Shown: positions 1 through 9,938, counted from the first letter of the stretch. The stretch: DNA of 64,000 nucleotides from Sphingomonas bisphenolicum (GCF_024349785.1 NZ_AP018818.1:618501-682500); one strand, 5' to 3'. Notes: a model not told the origin generated them from the sequence alone. Numbers and translations are program-made.

Positions 1-2
1 TC

Positions 3-77
3 GATCGGGCCATCGCCGCCGAGGGTGAGGAAGCATCAAAGAACAACGGCGCGGGATTTGAGCGGGTCGCTGCCTGA
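3..77 (+). CDS. possible C-terminal end of an upstream protein (partial)
   Basis: The frame starting at base 3 is open from the window edge to TGA at 75-77 and gives 24 residues ending GFERVAA, with ordinary sphingomonad codon use. It is too short to identify. About 90 bases of non-coding leader separate it from fdhA. It may equally be chance open frame. Confidence 0.3.
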   Translation, partial: DRAIAAEGEEASKNNGAGFERVAA

Positions 78-167
78 AGCTGAGCTAATGGCCGGTGTAC
101 CCCTCAATGACGACGGCGGGTGCCCGGTCCTTATTTATCAAAATATTTTAACGGAGAGGATTAGGAT

Positions 168-1358
168 ATGTCCGACAATCGCGGCGTCGTTTATCTCGGA
201 GCTGGCAGGGTAGAAGTCCAGTCGATCGGAGATCCCAAATTCGAGGCCCCCGACGGGCGGCGCATCGAACATGCCGTCATTCTCAAGGTCGTGACCACGA
301 ACATCTGCGGCTCCGATCAGCACATGGTCCGCGGCCGCACCACTGCGCCCGAGGGCTTGGTGCTCGGGCATGAAATTACCGGCGAAGTGATCGAGAAGGG
401 CGCGGATGTCGAGATGCTCGAGATCGGTGACATCGTGTCGGTACCCTTCAATGTGGCATGCGGTCGCTGCCGCACCTGTAAATCGCAGGACACTGGCGTC
501 TGCCTTACCGTCAATCCGTCGCGCGCCGGCGGCGCCTACGGTTATGTCGACATGGGCGGCTGGATCGGTGGCCAGGCCAAATATGTGATGGTGCCTTATG
601 CCGACTTCAATTTGTTGAAGTTCCCCGATCGCGATCGGGCTATGGAACGGATCCGTGATCTCACCATGCTCTCGGACATCCTGCCCACAGGCTTCCACGG
701 CGCCCTCAAGGCGGGTGTCGGCGTGGGATCAGTCGTCTATGTCGCGGGTGCGGGACCGGTGGGGCTTGCGGCGGCAGCTTCGGCCCGAATCCTCGGCGCC
801 GCGGTCGTGATGGTGGGCGATTTCAACAAGGATCGCCTCGCCCATGCCGCAAAGGTCGGCTTCGAGGCGGTTGACCTGTCGAAGAGCGATCGGCTGGGCG
901 ACCTTATCGCTGACATCACCGGTAGTAACGAGGTGGACTCGGCCATCGATGCCGTCGGCTTCGAAGCCCGCGGCCACGCAGGCGGCGAGCAGCCGGCGAT
1001 CGTTCTCAACCAGATGATGGAGATAACGAGAGCTGCTGGGCAGATCGGCATTCCAGGCCTCTACGTGACCGAGGATCCCGGTGCGGTCGACAGCGCCGCA
1101 AAGCAGGGCAGCCTGTCTCTTCGCTTCGGTCTGGGGTGGGCTAAGGCTCAATCCTTCCACACCGGTCAGACACCTGTCCTTAAATATAACCGCCAGTTGA
1201 TGATGGCCATTCTTCACGGTCGTCTGCCGATCGCGGATATTGTCAACGCTCAGGTCATCCCGCTTGAGGACGCGCCGAAGGGCTATGAAATATTCGATCA
1301 TGGCGCGCCGCAGAAGTTCGTTCTCGATCCCCACGGCATGCTCGGGAAGGCAGCCTGA
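168..1358 (+). CDS. fdhA: glutathione-independent formaldehyde dehydrogenase (zinc alcohol dehydrogenase family)
   Basis: 396 aa, matching the usual 390-400 aa of the Pseudomonas putida-type FdhA, which oxidises formaldehyde to formate with tightly bound NAD. Catalytic zinc ligands are visible as C47, H68 (in GHE) and D170. The structural-zinc cysteine cluster is C98, C101, C104 and C112. The Rossmann motif GAGPVG is at 194-199. The start is supported by a purine-rich GGAGAGG about 8 bases upstream of ATG. It stands alone, convergent with a LysR gene and ahead of purU, an O-demethylase and folD. Formaldehyde released by the nearby Rieske-type demethylases would be its natural substrate; that link is inference. 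Related dehydrogenases acting on other aldehydes cannot be excluded. Confidence 0.88.
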   Translation: MSDNRGVVYLGAGRVEVQSIGDPKFEAPDGRRIEHAVILKVVTTNICGSDQHMVRGRTTAPEGLVLGHEITGEVIEKGADVEMLEIGDIVSVPFNVACGRCRTCKSQDTGVCLTVNPSRAGGAYGYVDMGGWIGGQAKYVMVPYADFNLLKFPDRDRAMERIRDLTMLSDILPTGFHGALKAGVGVGSVVYVAGAGPVGLAAAASARILGAAVVMVGDFNKDRLAHAAKVGFEAVDLSKSDRLGDLIADITGSNEVDSAIDAVGFEARGHAGGEQPAIVLNQMMEITRAAGQIGIPGLYVTEDPGAVDSAAKQGSLSLRFGLGWAKAQSFHTGQTPVLKYNRQLMMAILHGRLPIADIVNAQVIPLEDAPKGYEIFDHGAPQKFVLDPHGMLGKAA

Positions 1359-1363
1359 CTTCC

Positions 1364-1390
1364 AGGGGAGGCTGTCGGCCAGCCTCCCCT
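1364..1390. terminator. hairpin terminator between convergent fdhA and LysR gene
   Basis: A perfect 11-bp inverted repeat (arms 1364-1374 and 1380-1390, AGGGGAGGCTG and its complement) with a 5-base loop lies between the stop codons of two convergent genes. There is no strong T-run, so it is called on stem strength and position as a shared bidirectional terminator. Confidence 0.65.
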
Positions 1391-1393
1391 CCC

Positions 1394-2356
1394 CTATCTC
1401 GTGCGATCGGTGGAAGAGGAATATCCCTCCGAAAAGGCCAGAGCCGGATCCTTTCCGATCAATAGACTTCCGAGCAGCCGATGGAGCCACGTTACCATCG
1501 GATCGTCATTCAGACGACGGTGCCAGAATTGTCTCAACTGGATCAACGGACTCTCGACAGGAGTGGGGAAGACCTTGATCCCCGCATTTTGATACCAGAC
1601 CCCGAGCGACATCGGGACAGTCGCGATCATCTCGCTACTCGCAACCAATTGCGGGACGCTCATGAAGTGGGGAAGATGAAGCCGAACCCGGCGCCTCATA
1701 CCCAACTCATGAAGTCGCCTCTCGAACAGCTCCTGACTACGTCCCTGCTCATTGATCACAATATGGTCTGCGGCGAGAAACTGCTCGAGCGACAATCGCT
1801 CGGTGATCGTTGAATGCTGAGCGCTGACGAGACATGCGAACGAGTGATCGAACAACGCCTGCGTCATGATATTAGGCCCAGTAAGATCCGGGAAATAGCC
1901 GATAGCCACATCGACCTCGTTCTGTTCCAGTGCCTTTTCGAGCAGGTCATGTGGAACAGGGACGACTTGGACATTCATTGAAGGCGCAGCTTCCCGAAGC
2001 GCATCAAGCAGTGGCGGAATGAAGATCATTACCCCGACGTCAGAAGTGGTAATACGGATCACCCTGTCGCTGATAGCAGGTTCGAACCGCGCTTTTCGCA
2101 CGACATCCTTACGCACAATATCGAGGCTCTGTCGGACAGGATCGGAGATCATCTCTGCAAATGGGGTCGGCTTCATGCCCCTGCCGGTCCTTACGAACAG
2201 CTGGTCGCCAAAAAACTCCCTCAGCTTCTGAAGGTTAGCACTCGCTGTCGGCTGACTGATTCTCAGACGCCTGGCAGACGCTGACAAGTTCATATCTTCC
2301 TGCAGCGCGTCCAACAGCAACAGAAGGTTCAGATCAAGGCGTCCGATATCATCCAT
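1394..2356 (-). CDS. LysR-family transcriptional regulator
   Basis: 320 aa. The N-terminal winged helix-turn-helix spans about residues 6-65, with the family signature SASARRLRISQPTASANLQKLREFF. The rest is the periplasmic-binding-protein-like effector domain (roughly 90-300). The N-terminus beginning with DLNLLLLLDAL resembles the NodD/LinR/PcpR-like branch common in sphingomonads. It converges on fdhA and is divergent from purU over about 200 bases, so it could control the purU/O-demethylase/folD group. Inducer unknown. Confidence 0.88.
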   Translation of the reverse strand: MDDIGRLDLNLLLLLDALQEDMNLSASARRLRISQPTASANLQKLREFFGDQLFVRTGRGMKPTPFAEMISDPVRQSLDIVRKDVVRKARFEPAISDRVIRITTSDVGVMIFIPPLLDALREAAPSMNVQVVPVPHDLLEKALEQNEVDVAIGYFPDLTGPNIMTQALFDHSFACLVSAQHSTITERLSLEQFLAADHIVINEQGRSQELFERRLHELGMRRRVRLHLPHFMSVPQLVASSEMIATVPMSLGVWYQNAGIKVFPTPVESPLIQLRQFWHRRLNDDPMVTWLHRLLGSLLIGKDPALAFSEGYSSSTDRTR

Positions 2357-2562
2357 GCAAATAATACCTATCAGAAATTACGCCATACTCAATATCGCGG
2401 ACATCGCTAGGACAGGATGGCATTGCGAAGACAAGCAGAGCGTAGGAGGATGAGGATGTCGCCGTCAGGCGAAAAGTCATTCAGTCATCGTCCCGTGCGT
2501 CTCGCGCGCTTCCGAATATCAGCAACGTGACACCTTCGGGTTGTCGAGAAGACGGAATTGAC

Positions 2563-3432
2563 ATGACTGCGAACCTCTCTACCCCCCGCTATGTTCTTAC
2601 TCTGGCCTGTCGCGACGTTCCTGGAATTGTTGCCAGCGTCGCGACCAGCCTGTTCGAAGGAGGCGCCAACATCCTTGAGGCCCGGCAATTCGATGACCTA
2701 GAGAGTGGTCGATTCTTCATGCGCGTGGAGTTCACCGCCGAGGCCAATGCCGGCACACGTCTTTCCTATCATTTCACGCCCGTCGCCGAGCGTTTCGACA
2801 TGGAATGGTCGCTCCGCGATTTGTCTCGCAAAAAGCGCGTGCTGCTCATGGTATCGAAATTCGACCACTGCCTCGGTGATCTTCTTTATCGCTATCGCCT
2901 CGGCGAACTACCGATGGACATCGTCGGCATCGTTTCCAACCATCCCCGCGAAGTCCTGTCCGTCAGCAATGTAGGCGACATCCCCTATCATCACCTGCCG
3001 ATCACGAAGGACACCAAGCCCCAGCAGGAGGCGCAGATCAAGGCGATCGTCAACGAGACCGGAGCCGATCTGATCGTGCTTGCGCGCTATATGCAGATCC
3101 TTTCCGATGATCTGGCTGCCTTTCTTTCTGGTCGCTGTATCAACATCCATCACAGCTTCCTCCCGGGCTTCAAGGGCGCCAAGCCTTACCACCAAGCCCA
3201 TGAGCGCGGCGTCAAGCTTATCGGTGCGACCGCCCATTTCGTGACGGGAGACCTCGATGAAGGACCGATCATCGAACAGGACGTCGAACGGGTCAGCCAT
3301 GACCACTCTCCTGAGGATCTGGTTCGCAAGGGCCGCGACATCGAGCGCCGGGTTCTGTCCCGAGCAGTCCTTCTGTTCCTTGAGGACCGTGCAATCATCA
3401 ATGGCCACCGCACCGTCGTGTTCGCGAGCTAA
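2563..3432 (+). CDS. purU: formyltetrahydrofolate deformylase
   Basis: 289 aa from the ATG at 2563; an in-frame GTG at 2527 would add 12 unlikely residues. It hydrolyses 10-formyl-THF to formate and THF. An ACT domain (about 8-80) with the typical RDVPGIVA start is followed by a formyltransferase fold. Catalytic residues correspond to N194, H196 (INIHH) and D232 (GDLDEGP). The gene leads a plus-strand group with the O-demethylase 23 bases downstream and folD after that. In this context it probably serves to release formate and regenerate free THF from methyl groups, not to feed purine synthesis. Confidence 0.93.
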   Translation: MTANLSTPRYVLTLACRDVPGIVASVATSLFEGGANILEARQFDDLESGRFFMRVEFTAEANAGTRLSYHFTPVAERFDMEWSLRDLSRKKRVLLMVSKFDHCLGDLLYRYRLGELPMDIVGIVSNHPREVLSVSNVGDIPYHHLPITKDTKPQQEAQIKAIVNETGADLIVLARYMQILSDDLAAFLSGRCINIHHSFLPGFKGAKPYHQAHERGVKLIGATAHFVTGDLDEGPIIEQDVERVSHDHSPEDLVRKGRDIERRVLSRAVLLFLEDRAIINGHRTVVFAS

Positions 3433-3455
3433 ACCCTTTTCCACGGAGAGCGATT

Positions 3456-4730
3456 ATGAATCCCACCGATATGCGCCAAACGCCCGAGGGCTATTTCACC
3501 ACCCGCTGGGGCCTGGCCGAATATACGGACTGGATCGACGAGAGCATGTCCTGGAAGGATAACTGCTACATCGGCGACTGGTCGTTCCTGTGGCAGCGTC
3601 GCTACAAGGGCCCGGACGTACTCAAGCTCTTTTCGGACTTCTCGGTGAACAGCTTCGCCAAGTTCGACATCGATCAGTCCAAGCACGTCACCCATACAAC
3701 GCGCCACGGCAAGGTCATCGCCGAAGGCATCCTGACGCGCCTTTCTGAAGATGAAGTGCGGTTGTTCGGCCGCGGAACCTTCTGGATCGACTATCAGCTC
3801 AAAAGGGGCTCCTATCAAGTCGAGTCCATTGCTGAGGAAGGCTATAATTTCCAGGTCGCCGGCCCGAAGGCTGCTGCCGTCATGGAAAAGCTGGTCGGGG
3901 ATTCCATTCGCGATATCAAGTTCATGCGTAATGGCGAGTGCGTCATTGCCGGCCGGACAGTAATTGCGCTGCGCCAGGGCATGTCCGGCGAACCTGGCTG
4001 GGAGCTTCAGGGGCCCGCTGAAGATGCCAAGGCTGTCTATGACGCCGTCCTAGAGGCTGGTGCTGAATTCGGGATCAGGAAGCTTGGCGGACGCGCAGCA
4101 TTTATCAATCACCTCGAAGCCTGCTTCCCGACGATCGTCACGGACTATCTCCCCGCGATTTTCGATGAAGAACTGAAAGACTATCTCGCGGAATTCAAGG
4201 CGGGTCTCCCCGCATTCGCCTCGACGTTCAACATCGCCGGCAGCTTCGAGTCCGACAATGTTGCCGACTGGTATCGCAGCCCGGTCGAACTGGGATGGGG
4301 CAAGAATATCAAGTTCGATCATGATTTCCTGGGTCGCGAGGCGCTGGAAGCCGAAGTGGCACAACCGCGCCGGCTCATCCGCACCCTGGTCTGGAATGCC
4401 GACGATGTCGTCGACGTCTATGCCTCCCTTTTCCGATCGGGTGAGCCGTACCATTTCATGGAAATGCCCCGCGATCAGCGCGGTTTCATGTATGCCGACA
4501 GCGTCAAGATTGGCGAAGAAAGCGTCGGCGTTTCGACGTCTCGGGGATATAGTTACTATTTCCGGCAGATGCTCTCGCTGTGCGCGATCGATGTCGAGCA
4601 TGCCGAGATCGGTACCGAAGTAACCGTGATCTGGGGTGAGCCAGGGCAAGCCCAGAAGACTGTCAGAGCAACGGTCGCCGCGGCTCCCTACAAGACCGAC
4701 AATCGTCGCGTCGATATGCACACGGTCTAA
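3456..4730 (+). CDS. THF-dependent aromatic O-demethylase, LigM/DesA type (GcvT-like aminomethyltransferase fold)
   Basis: 424 aa. The protein has the GcvT fold and shares blocks with vanillate/syringate O-demethylases LigM and DesA: a DVLKLFSD-VNSFAKF block near the N-terminus, an ALRQGMSGEPGWEL block, and SDN-DWY-PVELGWG-KFDHDF-GREALE in the C-terminal half. LigM and DesA move the methyl group of a methoxy-aromatic acid to tetrahydrofolate. Ours is about 45 residues shorter than those enzymes (near 470 aa). Its neighbours purU and folD metabolise the THF product; metF is not in the window. The actual methoxy substrate is not predictable. Sarcosine or dimethylglycine demethylation is a less likely alternative because the LigM-specific blocks are present. 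Confidence 0.82.
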   Translation: MNPTDMRQTPEGYFTTRWGLAEYTDWIDESMSWKDNCYIGDWSFLWQRRYKGPDVLKLFSDFSVNSFAKFDIDQSKHVTHTTRHGKVIAEGILTRLSEDEVRLFGRGTFWIDYQLKRGSYQVESIAEEGYNFQVAGPKAAAVMEKLVGDSIRDIKFMRNGECVIAGRTVIALRQGMSGEPGWELQGPAEDAKAVYDAVLEAGAEFGIRKLGGRAAFINHLEACFPTIVTDYLPAIFDEELKDYLAEFKAGLPAFASTFNIAGSFESDNVADWYRSPVELGWGKNIKFDHDFLGREALEAEVAQPRRLIRTLVWNADDVVDVYASLFRSGEPYHFMEMPRDQRGFMYADSVKIGEESVGVSTSRGYSYYFRQMLSLCAIDVEHAEIGTEVTVIWGEPGQAQKTVRATVAAAPYKTDNRRVDMHTV

Positions 4731-4751
4731 TGCGTTGAGGATGTTGCGGAT

Positions 4752-5624
4752 ATGACTGCCAAAATCATCGATGGCCGTGCGGTTGCGGACTTAATCCGGA
4801 CAGAGTGTGCCAATCGAGCCCGGCGCCTTGAGGAAAAGGCTGGTATCAGGCCGGGTCTTGCGGTGATTCTTGTCGGAGGTGATCCAGCATCGGCCGTTTA
4901 TGTCCGCAACAAAATTCGTGCATGCGAGGCGGTGGGTATCCATTCCTTCACTTACCGCCTCCCTGAAACTGTCGAGAATGAGGAATTATTGAGCCTCATC
5001 ACAAGGTTGAACGTCGATTCATCCGTTCATGGCATTCTGGTTCAACTCCCGCTGCCAGCCCACATCGATATGGCTCGGGTGTTGGAAACCATCGCTCCAT
5101 CGAAAGATGTCGACGGATTCCACCTGTACAATGTGGGAGCCCTCGTCACGGGAAGCACGGTATTTTCTCCATGCACCCCATATGGCGTTGTCAAGCTTCT
5201 CGAGCATGAAGGCATCACCGTTGAGGGGCAGAATGTCGTGGTGATCGGAGCCAGCAACATTGTCGGCAAGCCCATTGCCCTGATGTTGATGGCGCGCGAC
5301 GCAACGGTCACTATTTGCCATGCCAAGACCCGCGATCTCGCGCAGTTCACCATCGGAGCAGACATATTGGTAGTCGCAGCAGGGGTCCCGGGTCTGATAA
5401 CCGCCGCCATGGTCAAAAAGGGTGCGGTGGTGATCGATATCGGGATCAACCGGTTGAAAAATGGCAAGATTGTGGGCGATGTCGATTTTGCAGGTGTAGT
5501 TTTGCGAGCATCTCACATCACTCCGGTTCCCGGCGGTGTTGGCCCGATGACAGTCACGATGCTGCTCGTCAATACGATCGAGTCGGCAGAGCGTATATTG
5601 ATGCTGGAGCGAACTGCAGCTTAA
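4752..5624 (+). CDS. folD: bifunctional methylene-THF dehydrogenase / methenyl-THF cyclohydrolase
   Basis: 290 aa, standard FolD length. It interconverts 5,10-methylene-THF and 10-formyl-THF with NADP. The active-site Y50-x3-K54 motif, the substrate loop [10 protein letters not shown] and the nucleotide motif GASNIVGKP are all visible, as is the C-terminal [10 protein letters not shown] signature. It starts 21 bases after the O-demethylase stop, so it is probably co-transcribed. It may be an accessory copy dedicated to methyl-group oxidation in addition to a housekeeping folD elsewhere. Confidence 0.95.
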   Translation: MTAKIIDGRAVADLIRTECANRARRLEEKAGIRPGLAVILVGGDPASAVYVRNKIRACEAVGIHSFTYRLPETVENEELLSLITRLNVDSSVHGILVQLPLPAHIDMARVLETIAPSKDVDGFHLYNVGALVTGSTVFSPCTPYGVVKLLEHEGITVEGQNVVVIGASNIVGKPIALMLMARDATVTICHAKTRDLAQFTIGADILVVAAGVPGLITAAMVKKGAVVIDIGINRLKNGKIVGDVDFAGVVLRASHITPVPGGVGPMTVTMLLVNTIESAERILMLERTAA

Positions 5625-5652
5625 GTGCAAAACCTACCGCTCAGAGGGTCAA

Positions 5653-6051
5653 TCAGGGGAACTTGAGCGACCCACGTCGGCTTTGAAACCGCCACTGCCC
5701 CCCATCGAACCGAAAGGCGTCGCAGAATTCGCCTATAAGCAACTTGTCGCTATTATGGCCGGTGTAGAGCATCACATAGCTTTGAGCGGCGGCTTCGTGC
5801 TCGGACAGCACATCGACCACGGTATTGGCCATGACGTGGCATGTGGCTTTCCTGGACCGATCGCGGAAGAATATTCGTATCTGCTCCCGACCAATTACCG
5901 CGTTATCGGGGTCGGTGGGACGGGCAAAACTGCCATCCTCGGTGAAGAGTTCCGCAAGGGCGTCATGATCGTGCGCGTCGTTGAGAAAGGCGAATTCCCG
6001 GATCAGCCGCTCGCAGATGTGCTCGATGCGCTGGCGTTCAACATCATTCAT
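5653..6051 (-). CDS. SnoaL/NTF2-like small protein
   Basis: 132 aa from ATG at 6051, which overlaps the stop of the upstream hydrolase by 8 bases. This is typical translational coupling and favours this start over a longer frame. The cone-shaped NTF2/SnoaL fold is indicated by the pattern of an N-terminal helix, LNDAHDHDALAELFTEDG, and a C-terminal FRFDGGQWRFQSRRG strand pair. Related proteins are the small (beta) subunits of ring-hydroxylating dioxygenases or small isomerases and dehydratases. As last gene of the Rieske operon it probably acts on a product of the pathway; exact role unknown. Confidence 0.72.
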   Translation of the reverse strand: MNDVERQRIEHICERLIREFAFLNDAHDHDALAELFTEDGSFARPTDPDNAVIGREQIRIFFRDRSRKATCHVMANTVVDVLSEHEAAAQSYVMLYTGHNSDKLLIGEFCDAFRFDGGQWRFQSRRGSLKFP

Positions 6052-6775
6052 TTGTCGACAAATCCATTTGAGTTGGCACTTGCTCCAGCCAGTGGCGGAG
6101 CGCCTGCGTGACTGCCTCCGGAGCCTCCATCGGCGCCATATGTCCGCTGCCGCTAAACAGGACAAACCGAGCGCCGGGGACGAGTTCCGCCATGGCTTCA
6201 TGCTGGGAAGGCGGGCTCCAGCAATCAAGTTCCCCACAGCCAATTAGGACGGGGCAATTGAGCGTGCGAAGGACGCCAGAGGCGCCGGGACGATCGAGCA
6301 ATGCCTTGATCTGCCGCTTATGGATATCGGGGGACATCCGCTCAACCATGGCGTAAAGTTTCCGCCTTAGCTCCGGGTCCTCGTCCAGGGCGCCCGGGCG
6401 CACCATGGGCGGCAGCCACGCTTCCGCGAGCGCGCGCATGCCCTCGCGGGCACCAAGGTCCACCAGTGTCTGGCGCCGCGCGGGCTCCCCTTCGGTCATC
6501 GGATCCACGCCGGTATCGAGCAGCCCCAGTCGAATAATCCTGTCAGCCGCAATCCGGACCATCTCGAGGGCAACGCGTGCGCCCATGGAGTGTCCTGCGA
6601 CCGATATGGGACCGGGAACGGCTTTCAGGGTCGCCTTGGCCATTCCGCGGATTGATGAGAAGCCGGTCACGTCCGCAACATGGACATTGTATCGCCCGCC
6701 AAGGGCTTCCAGTTGATGCTCCCAGACTATCGCATCGCAAAGCAGACCGGGAACAAGGACGAGGGTTTCGGTCAT
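6044..6775 (-). CDS. alpha/beta-fold hydrolase
   Basis: 243 aa, no signal peptide, cytoplasmic. The nucleophile elbow is AGHSMGA (S63), the probable acid is D in GCGELDCW, and the catalytic His is in GSGHMAP near the C-terminus. It is fifth in the minus-strand Rieske operon, 22 bases after the reductase and overlapping the SnoaL-like gene. The family includes carboxylesterases and C-C or lactone hydrolases of aromatic pathways. The substrate is not predictable. Confidence 0.8.
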   Translation of the reverse strand: MTETLVLVPGLLCDAIVWEHQLEALGGRYNVHVADVTGFSSIRGMAKATLKAVPGPISVAGHSMGARVALEMVRIAADRIIRLGLLDTGVDPMTEGEPARRQTLVDLGAREGMRALAEAWLPPMVRPGALDEDPELRRKLYAMVERMSPDIHKRQIKALLDRPGASGVLRTLNCPVLIGCGELDCWSPPSQHEAMAELVPGARFVLFSGSGHMAPMEAPEAVTQALRHWLEQVPTQMDLSTNE

Positions 6776-6797
6776 TTCATATATCCTCAGCAGCTAC

Positions 6798-7781
6798 TCA
6801 CGCACCCAAAAACGCGCCATCCCCGCGCCATGCTGGATCGATCGTCACGCTGCCGCCGGTGACCCTCGAAACGCACGCACATATTTTGCGATTTTCGGTA
6901 TGTTGCCGCTCGCTGAAAAAAATGTCGCGGTGGTCGATTGTGCCTTCAGTTTCCAAAATGTCGACCGCGCAAAGCCCACATTCACCGCGCCTGCATTCAA
7001 AAACCACTTCGACGCCGGCCGCCTCAAGGGCGTCCAGCATCGACTGGTTCTCGGCTACCTCAATCGCCTTGCCGAGCCTCGGAACCTTGATCATAAACTG
7101 TTCGGCCGGACGATTACCGCCAGAGCCGAAAGTTTCGTACCGAAGGCGGGCAAGGGAGCGCCCCGCCCTGAGCCACACGCTTCGCACGGCTTCCATAAGA
7201 CGCAGCGGCCCGCACATATAGAGTTCTGCGTCGACCGGAAGCAGGGCGATTTCCTGAAGCAGATCCGGCCTGTCGTCCACTTCCGTATCCAGCATGACGA
7301 GCCGATCCCCCAAAATGACCCGCAGTTCCTTTGCATAGGCAAATTCCGCGGCGGATCTGGCGAGGTACAGCATCCTGACCACGGCATTGGAGCGGGCAAG
7401 TTGGTCAGCCATCGCCACCAGCGGCGTCACGCCTACACCTGCGGCGATAAGCAGGTAGTGCGGCGCCCCAGGCGTCAGCGGAAAATCGCACCGGGGCGGC
7501 GTGAGCCGGATCGACGCATCCAACTTGAGCGACCACATGTAGGCAGACCCGCCACGGCTTGCCGGGTGAAGCTTGACCGCAATCCTGAGGGTCCCCGCGT
7601 CCGCGGACACAACCGAATAGCATCGGGTGTCGACTCTACCCTGGACTTGCACCTTTACATGCGCGCCGGCGGGTGCGGGCAGCGATCGATCCAGAGCGAT
7701 CGTGAATTCCCTTATGGTCGGCGTCAGGTCGTGGATTTCCGCCACACGACCCCTGACCCATGCTTTGTCGGACAGGGTCAT
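6798..7781 (-). CDS. VanB-type oxygenase reductase (FMN/NAD and plant-type 2Fe-2S ferredoxin domains)
   Basis: 327 aa. Order of domains: flavin-binding barrel (about 5-100), NAD-binding domain with AAGVGVTPL and CGPLRLM, and a C-terminal plant-type ferredoxin with the cluster ligands CRRGECGLC and a later C in KICACVS. Such reductases pass electrons from NAD(P)H to a Rieske oxygenase. Its ATG overlaps the stop of the upstream Rieske gene by 4 bases, so the two probably form one enzyme pair. Confidence 0.9.
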   Translation of the reverse strand: MTLSDKAWVRGRVAEIHDLTPTIREFTIALDRSLPAPAGAHVKVQVQGRVDTRCYSVVSADAGTLRIAVKLHPASRGGSAYMWSLKLDASIRLTPPRCDFPLTPGAPHYLLIAAGVGVTPLVAMADQLARSNAVVRMLYLARSAAEFAYAKELRVILGDRLVMLDTEVDDRPDLLQEIALLPVDAELYMCGPLRLMEAVRSVWLRAGRSLARLRYETFGSGGNRPAEQFMIKVPRLGKAIEVAENQSMLDALEAAGVEVVFECRRGECGLCAVDILETEGTIDHRDIFFSERQHTENRKICACVSRVTGGSVTIDPAWRGDGAFLGA

Positions 7782-8827
7782 GACGCGCCCTCCGCGACGG
7801 TCAGGGTTTCATCGGCAATCATGCGATCTATCGCTCGCCGCGCCCACATCGACCCTGCGTCGATGTTCAGATTGTAGAAGACATGGTCGGGATTTTCGTC
7901 AATGGCCCGCTGCTGCGCTTCGATGACCACCTCATCCTCGTAGAGTATCCCCGCAGCCCCTTCGAGTACGCGTCGGGTCACGCCCTGATCGTTGACGCGA
8001 TAGTTCCGAAGATGGGACCAGAAATAATAGCAGCTCTTGTCGGTCGAAGGAGTCGGAATGTGGATCACTCGCATGTCGACGCCCTGGGAGCGATCACCCT
8101 CGGGCGCGCCGGTGCCAGCAGGCGCGACACCCACTTCGAGGTAGATCGTCGCGGGCGCGAGGAAATTGATCATCTGCCAACGATCCGAATTTCCGGGCTT
8201 GCCCAGTTGGGCAGCCCAGAATGGGGGTGCCTCTTCGTCAAGAACCCATCTTTCGACGCGCGCCGTGCGCTCGCCATGAAAGGCGTCGAACGGCGCTTCT
8301 GCAAGCGCGGCATTGCCGATCGAGGAGGAATGGACGAACGTTTCATGCGTAAGATCCATCAGATTATCGATCACCAGCCGATAATCTGCCTTAACGGGCG
8401 TCATGCGGCCGTCCCCCGCCCATTCCGGATCGTCGGCCCATGGGAGGTGCGGGATCAAGGCCGTATCCGCCAATGCGGGGTCGCCCGGCCAAACCCAGAT
8501 AAAGCGGTAACGTTCGATGACAGGATAGGACCGGACGCACGCGGAAGGATTGATAGTTTCCTGGGATGGCATGTGCGTGCAGCGGCCATTTGGGCCAAAA
8601 ACCAGTCCGTGATAGCCGCAGCGAACATCGTTGCCTTCGATGGTGCCGATGGCGAGTGGAACCAGGCGGTGCCAGCAGGCATCTTCCAGCGCGACTGGCC
8701 CTCCGTCGAGCTTTCGGTAGAGGACCATCTTCCTGTTGCAGATCGTCCTGGCCAGCAATGCACGCCCGACTTCAGCATCCCAAGCCGCGACATACCATGC
8801 ATTCATGGGAAACGATTGTTGACTCAT
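7778..8827 (-). CDS. Rieske non-heme iron oxygenase, VanA-like
   Basis: 349 aa from ATG at 8827, which has a good GGGAGG ribosome site just upstream; a longer frame exists but lacks one. Rieske ligands are C51, H53, C70 and H73. The mononuclear iron site is D158, H161 and H166, with a further Asp expected near the C-terminus (NLNIDAG). VanA-type enzymes O-demethylate or hydroxylate aromatic acids, with formaldehyde as by-product in the former case. It is paired with the overlapping reductase gene. It is only distantly similar to the other Rieske protein here, so the two likely act on different substrates or positions. Confidence 0.9.
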   Translation of the reverse strand: MSQQSFPMNAWYVAAWDAEVGRALLARTICNRKMVLYRKLDGGPVALEDACWHRLVPLAIGTIEGNDVRCGYHGLVFGPNGRCTHMPSQETINPSACVRSYPVIERYRFIWVWPGDPALADTALIPHLPWADDPEWAGDGRMTPVKADYRLVIDNLMDLTHETFVHSSSIGNAALAEAPFDAFHGERTARVERWVLDEEAPPFWAAQLGKPGNSDRWQMINFLAPATIYLEVGVAPAGTGAPEGDRSQGVDMRVIHIPTPSTDKSCYYFWSHLRNYRVNDQGVTRRVLEGAAGILYEDEVVIEAQQRAIDENPDHVFYNLNIDAGSMWARRAIDRMIADETLTVAEGAS

Positions 8828-8852
8828 ATTAACCCTCCCTAAGTCCTGCCAT

Positions 8853-9938
8853 TCATGCCTTCTTCGCGGCACCCGCCGCCTCAAAGAGAATGCGCCGCAT
8901 CAGGAGACCGGGTTTATCCGGGGCGAAGTTCAGATCGAACTGCGGCTCGACATCGGTGGTCACCGCTTCAAGGATCCACTCGAGCGCCTCTACGTCCTCC
9001 AGATAGGCCTGCTCCGAAGCGACAAGCAGGAATTCGTCCGCCGTGGGGTCGTCCAATCGACGATCCCGGCTGTTGAACCACCAGTAATGGATCGACTCGT
9101 TGGTCTCAGGGGTGATCAGATGCGTGATGTTGAACCGATAGGTTTCCGGCCCTTCCGCTCCGGTTCTGTCGACCACGCTGGCAAAGGCCGTATGAATGGC
9201 TGGTGAGGCAAAGCGCGCTTCGGAAAAGCGATCCACCTTCCGATCCATCAACTGCATCGGGACACCGTAAATCCCCGGAGGCGCGGCATCGCGAAGCGCT
9301 CTGTCGATAATCACCACGTCCCCCACCCGCCGCACGTCCAGCTTGGAGCGCGCATATTCGGGCGTGCCCACGGTCCCTGGGTGCAGGAACGGAAAATGTG
9401 TCTGATCGAGCAGATTTTCGTGCATCGACACATAGTCGGTCTTGATCCTGAACTGGCCACGAACGCTTTTCCAGCCGGCATCCGCCAGCCAGGACGTGTC
9501 CGGTATCAGATCCTCGTCGGCGTGATCGGCATCGCCCATCCAGATCCAGACGATGGGGCCGCGCTCTGCCATCGGGAACGCAAGGACGTTCGCGTTCGAG
9601 GGCACGATGGGCATCGATGGCATGGTGACACAGCGGCCCGACGGATCGAACTGCATGCCATGATAGCCGCAAATAAGGGTATCACCGTCGAGCCTACCCT
9701 TCGCCAGAGGGAAGGACCGGTGCGGACAGCGATTGCGAACGGCCACCGGCTCACCCGAAACTGTCCGGTACATTGCTATGTCGATTCCCAACAGTCGCCG
9801 GCTGATAATCTCGCGGCTGATCTCATCGGAAAATCCGGCAACATACCAGCAGTCCCGGATTAGGGGCGTGGTCTGGTCCGCGAACCGCTCCTGTTCCAGC
9901 GGAGTGAGGTTTTCGGCAACCCGGCTCAACTCGTTCAT
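8853..9938 (-). CDS. Rieske non-heme iron oxygenase, VanA-like
   Basis: 361 aa. Rieske ligands C71, H73, C90 and H93 lie in CPHRSFPLA and CGYHG. The iron-binding motif is NLLDQTHFPFLH (D178, H181, H186). Length and motifs fit the VanA / dicamba-demethylase branch. It lies 13 bases after the first reductase gene and 25 bases before the second Rieske gene, so it probably uses the upstream reductase. Substrate unknown; a methoxylated aromatic is likely because C1 genes are adjacent. Confidence 0.9.
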   Translation of the reverse strand: MNELSRVAENLTPLEQERFADQTTPLIRDCWYVAGFSDEISREIISRRLLGIDIAMYRTVSGEPVAVRNRCPHRSFPLAKGRLDGDTLICGYHGMQFDPSGRCVTMPSMPIVPSNANVLAFPMAERGPIVWIWMGDADHADEDLIPDTSWLADAGWKSVRGQFRIKTDYVSMHENLLDQTHFPFLHPGTVGTPEYARSKLDVRRVGDVVIIDRALRDAAPPGIYGVPMQLMDRKVDRFSEARFASPAIHTAFASVVDRTGAEGPETYRFNITHLITPETNESIHYWWFNSRDRRLDDPTADEFLLVASEQAYLEDVEALEWILEAVTTDVEPQFDLNFAPDKPGLLMRRILFEAAGAAKKA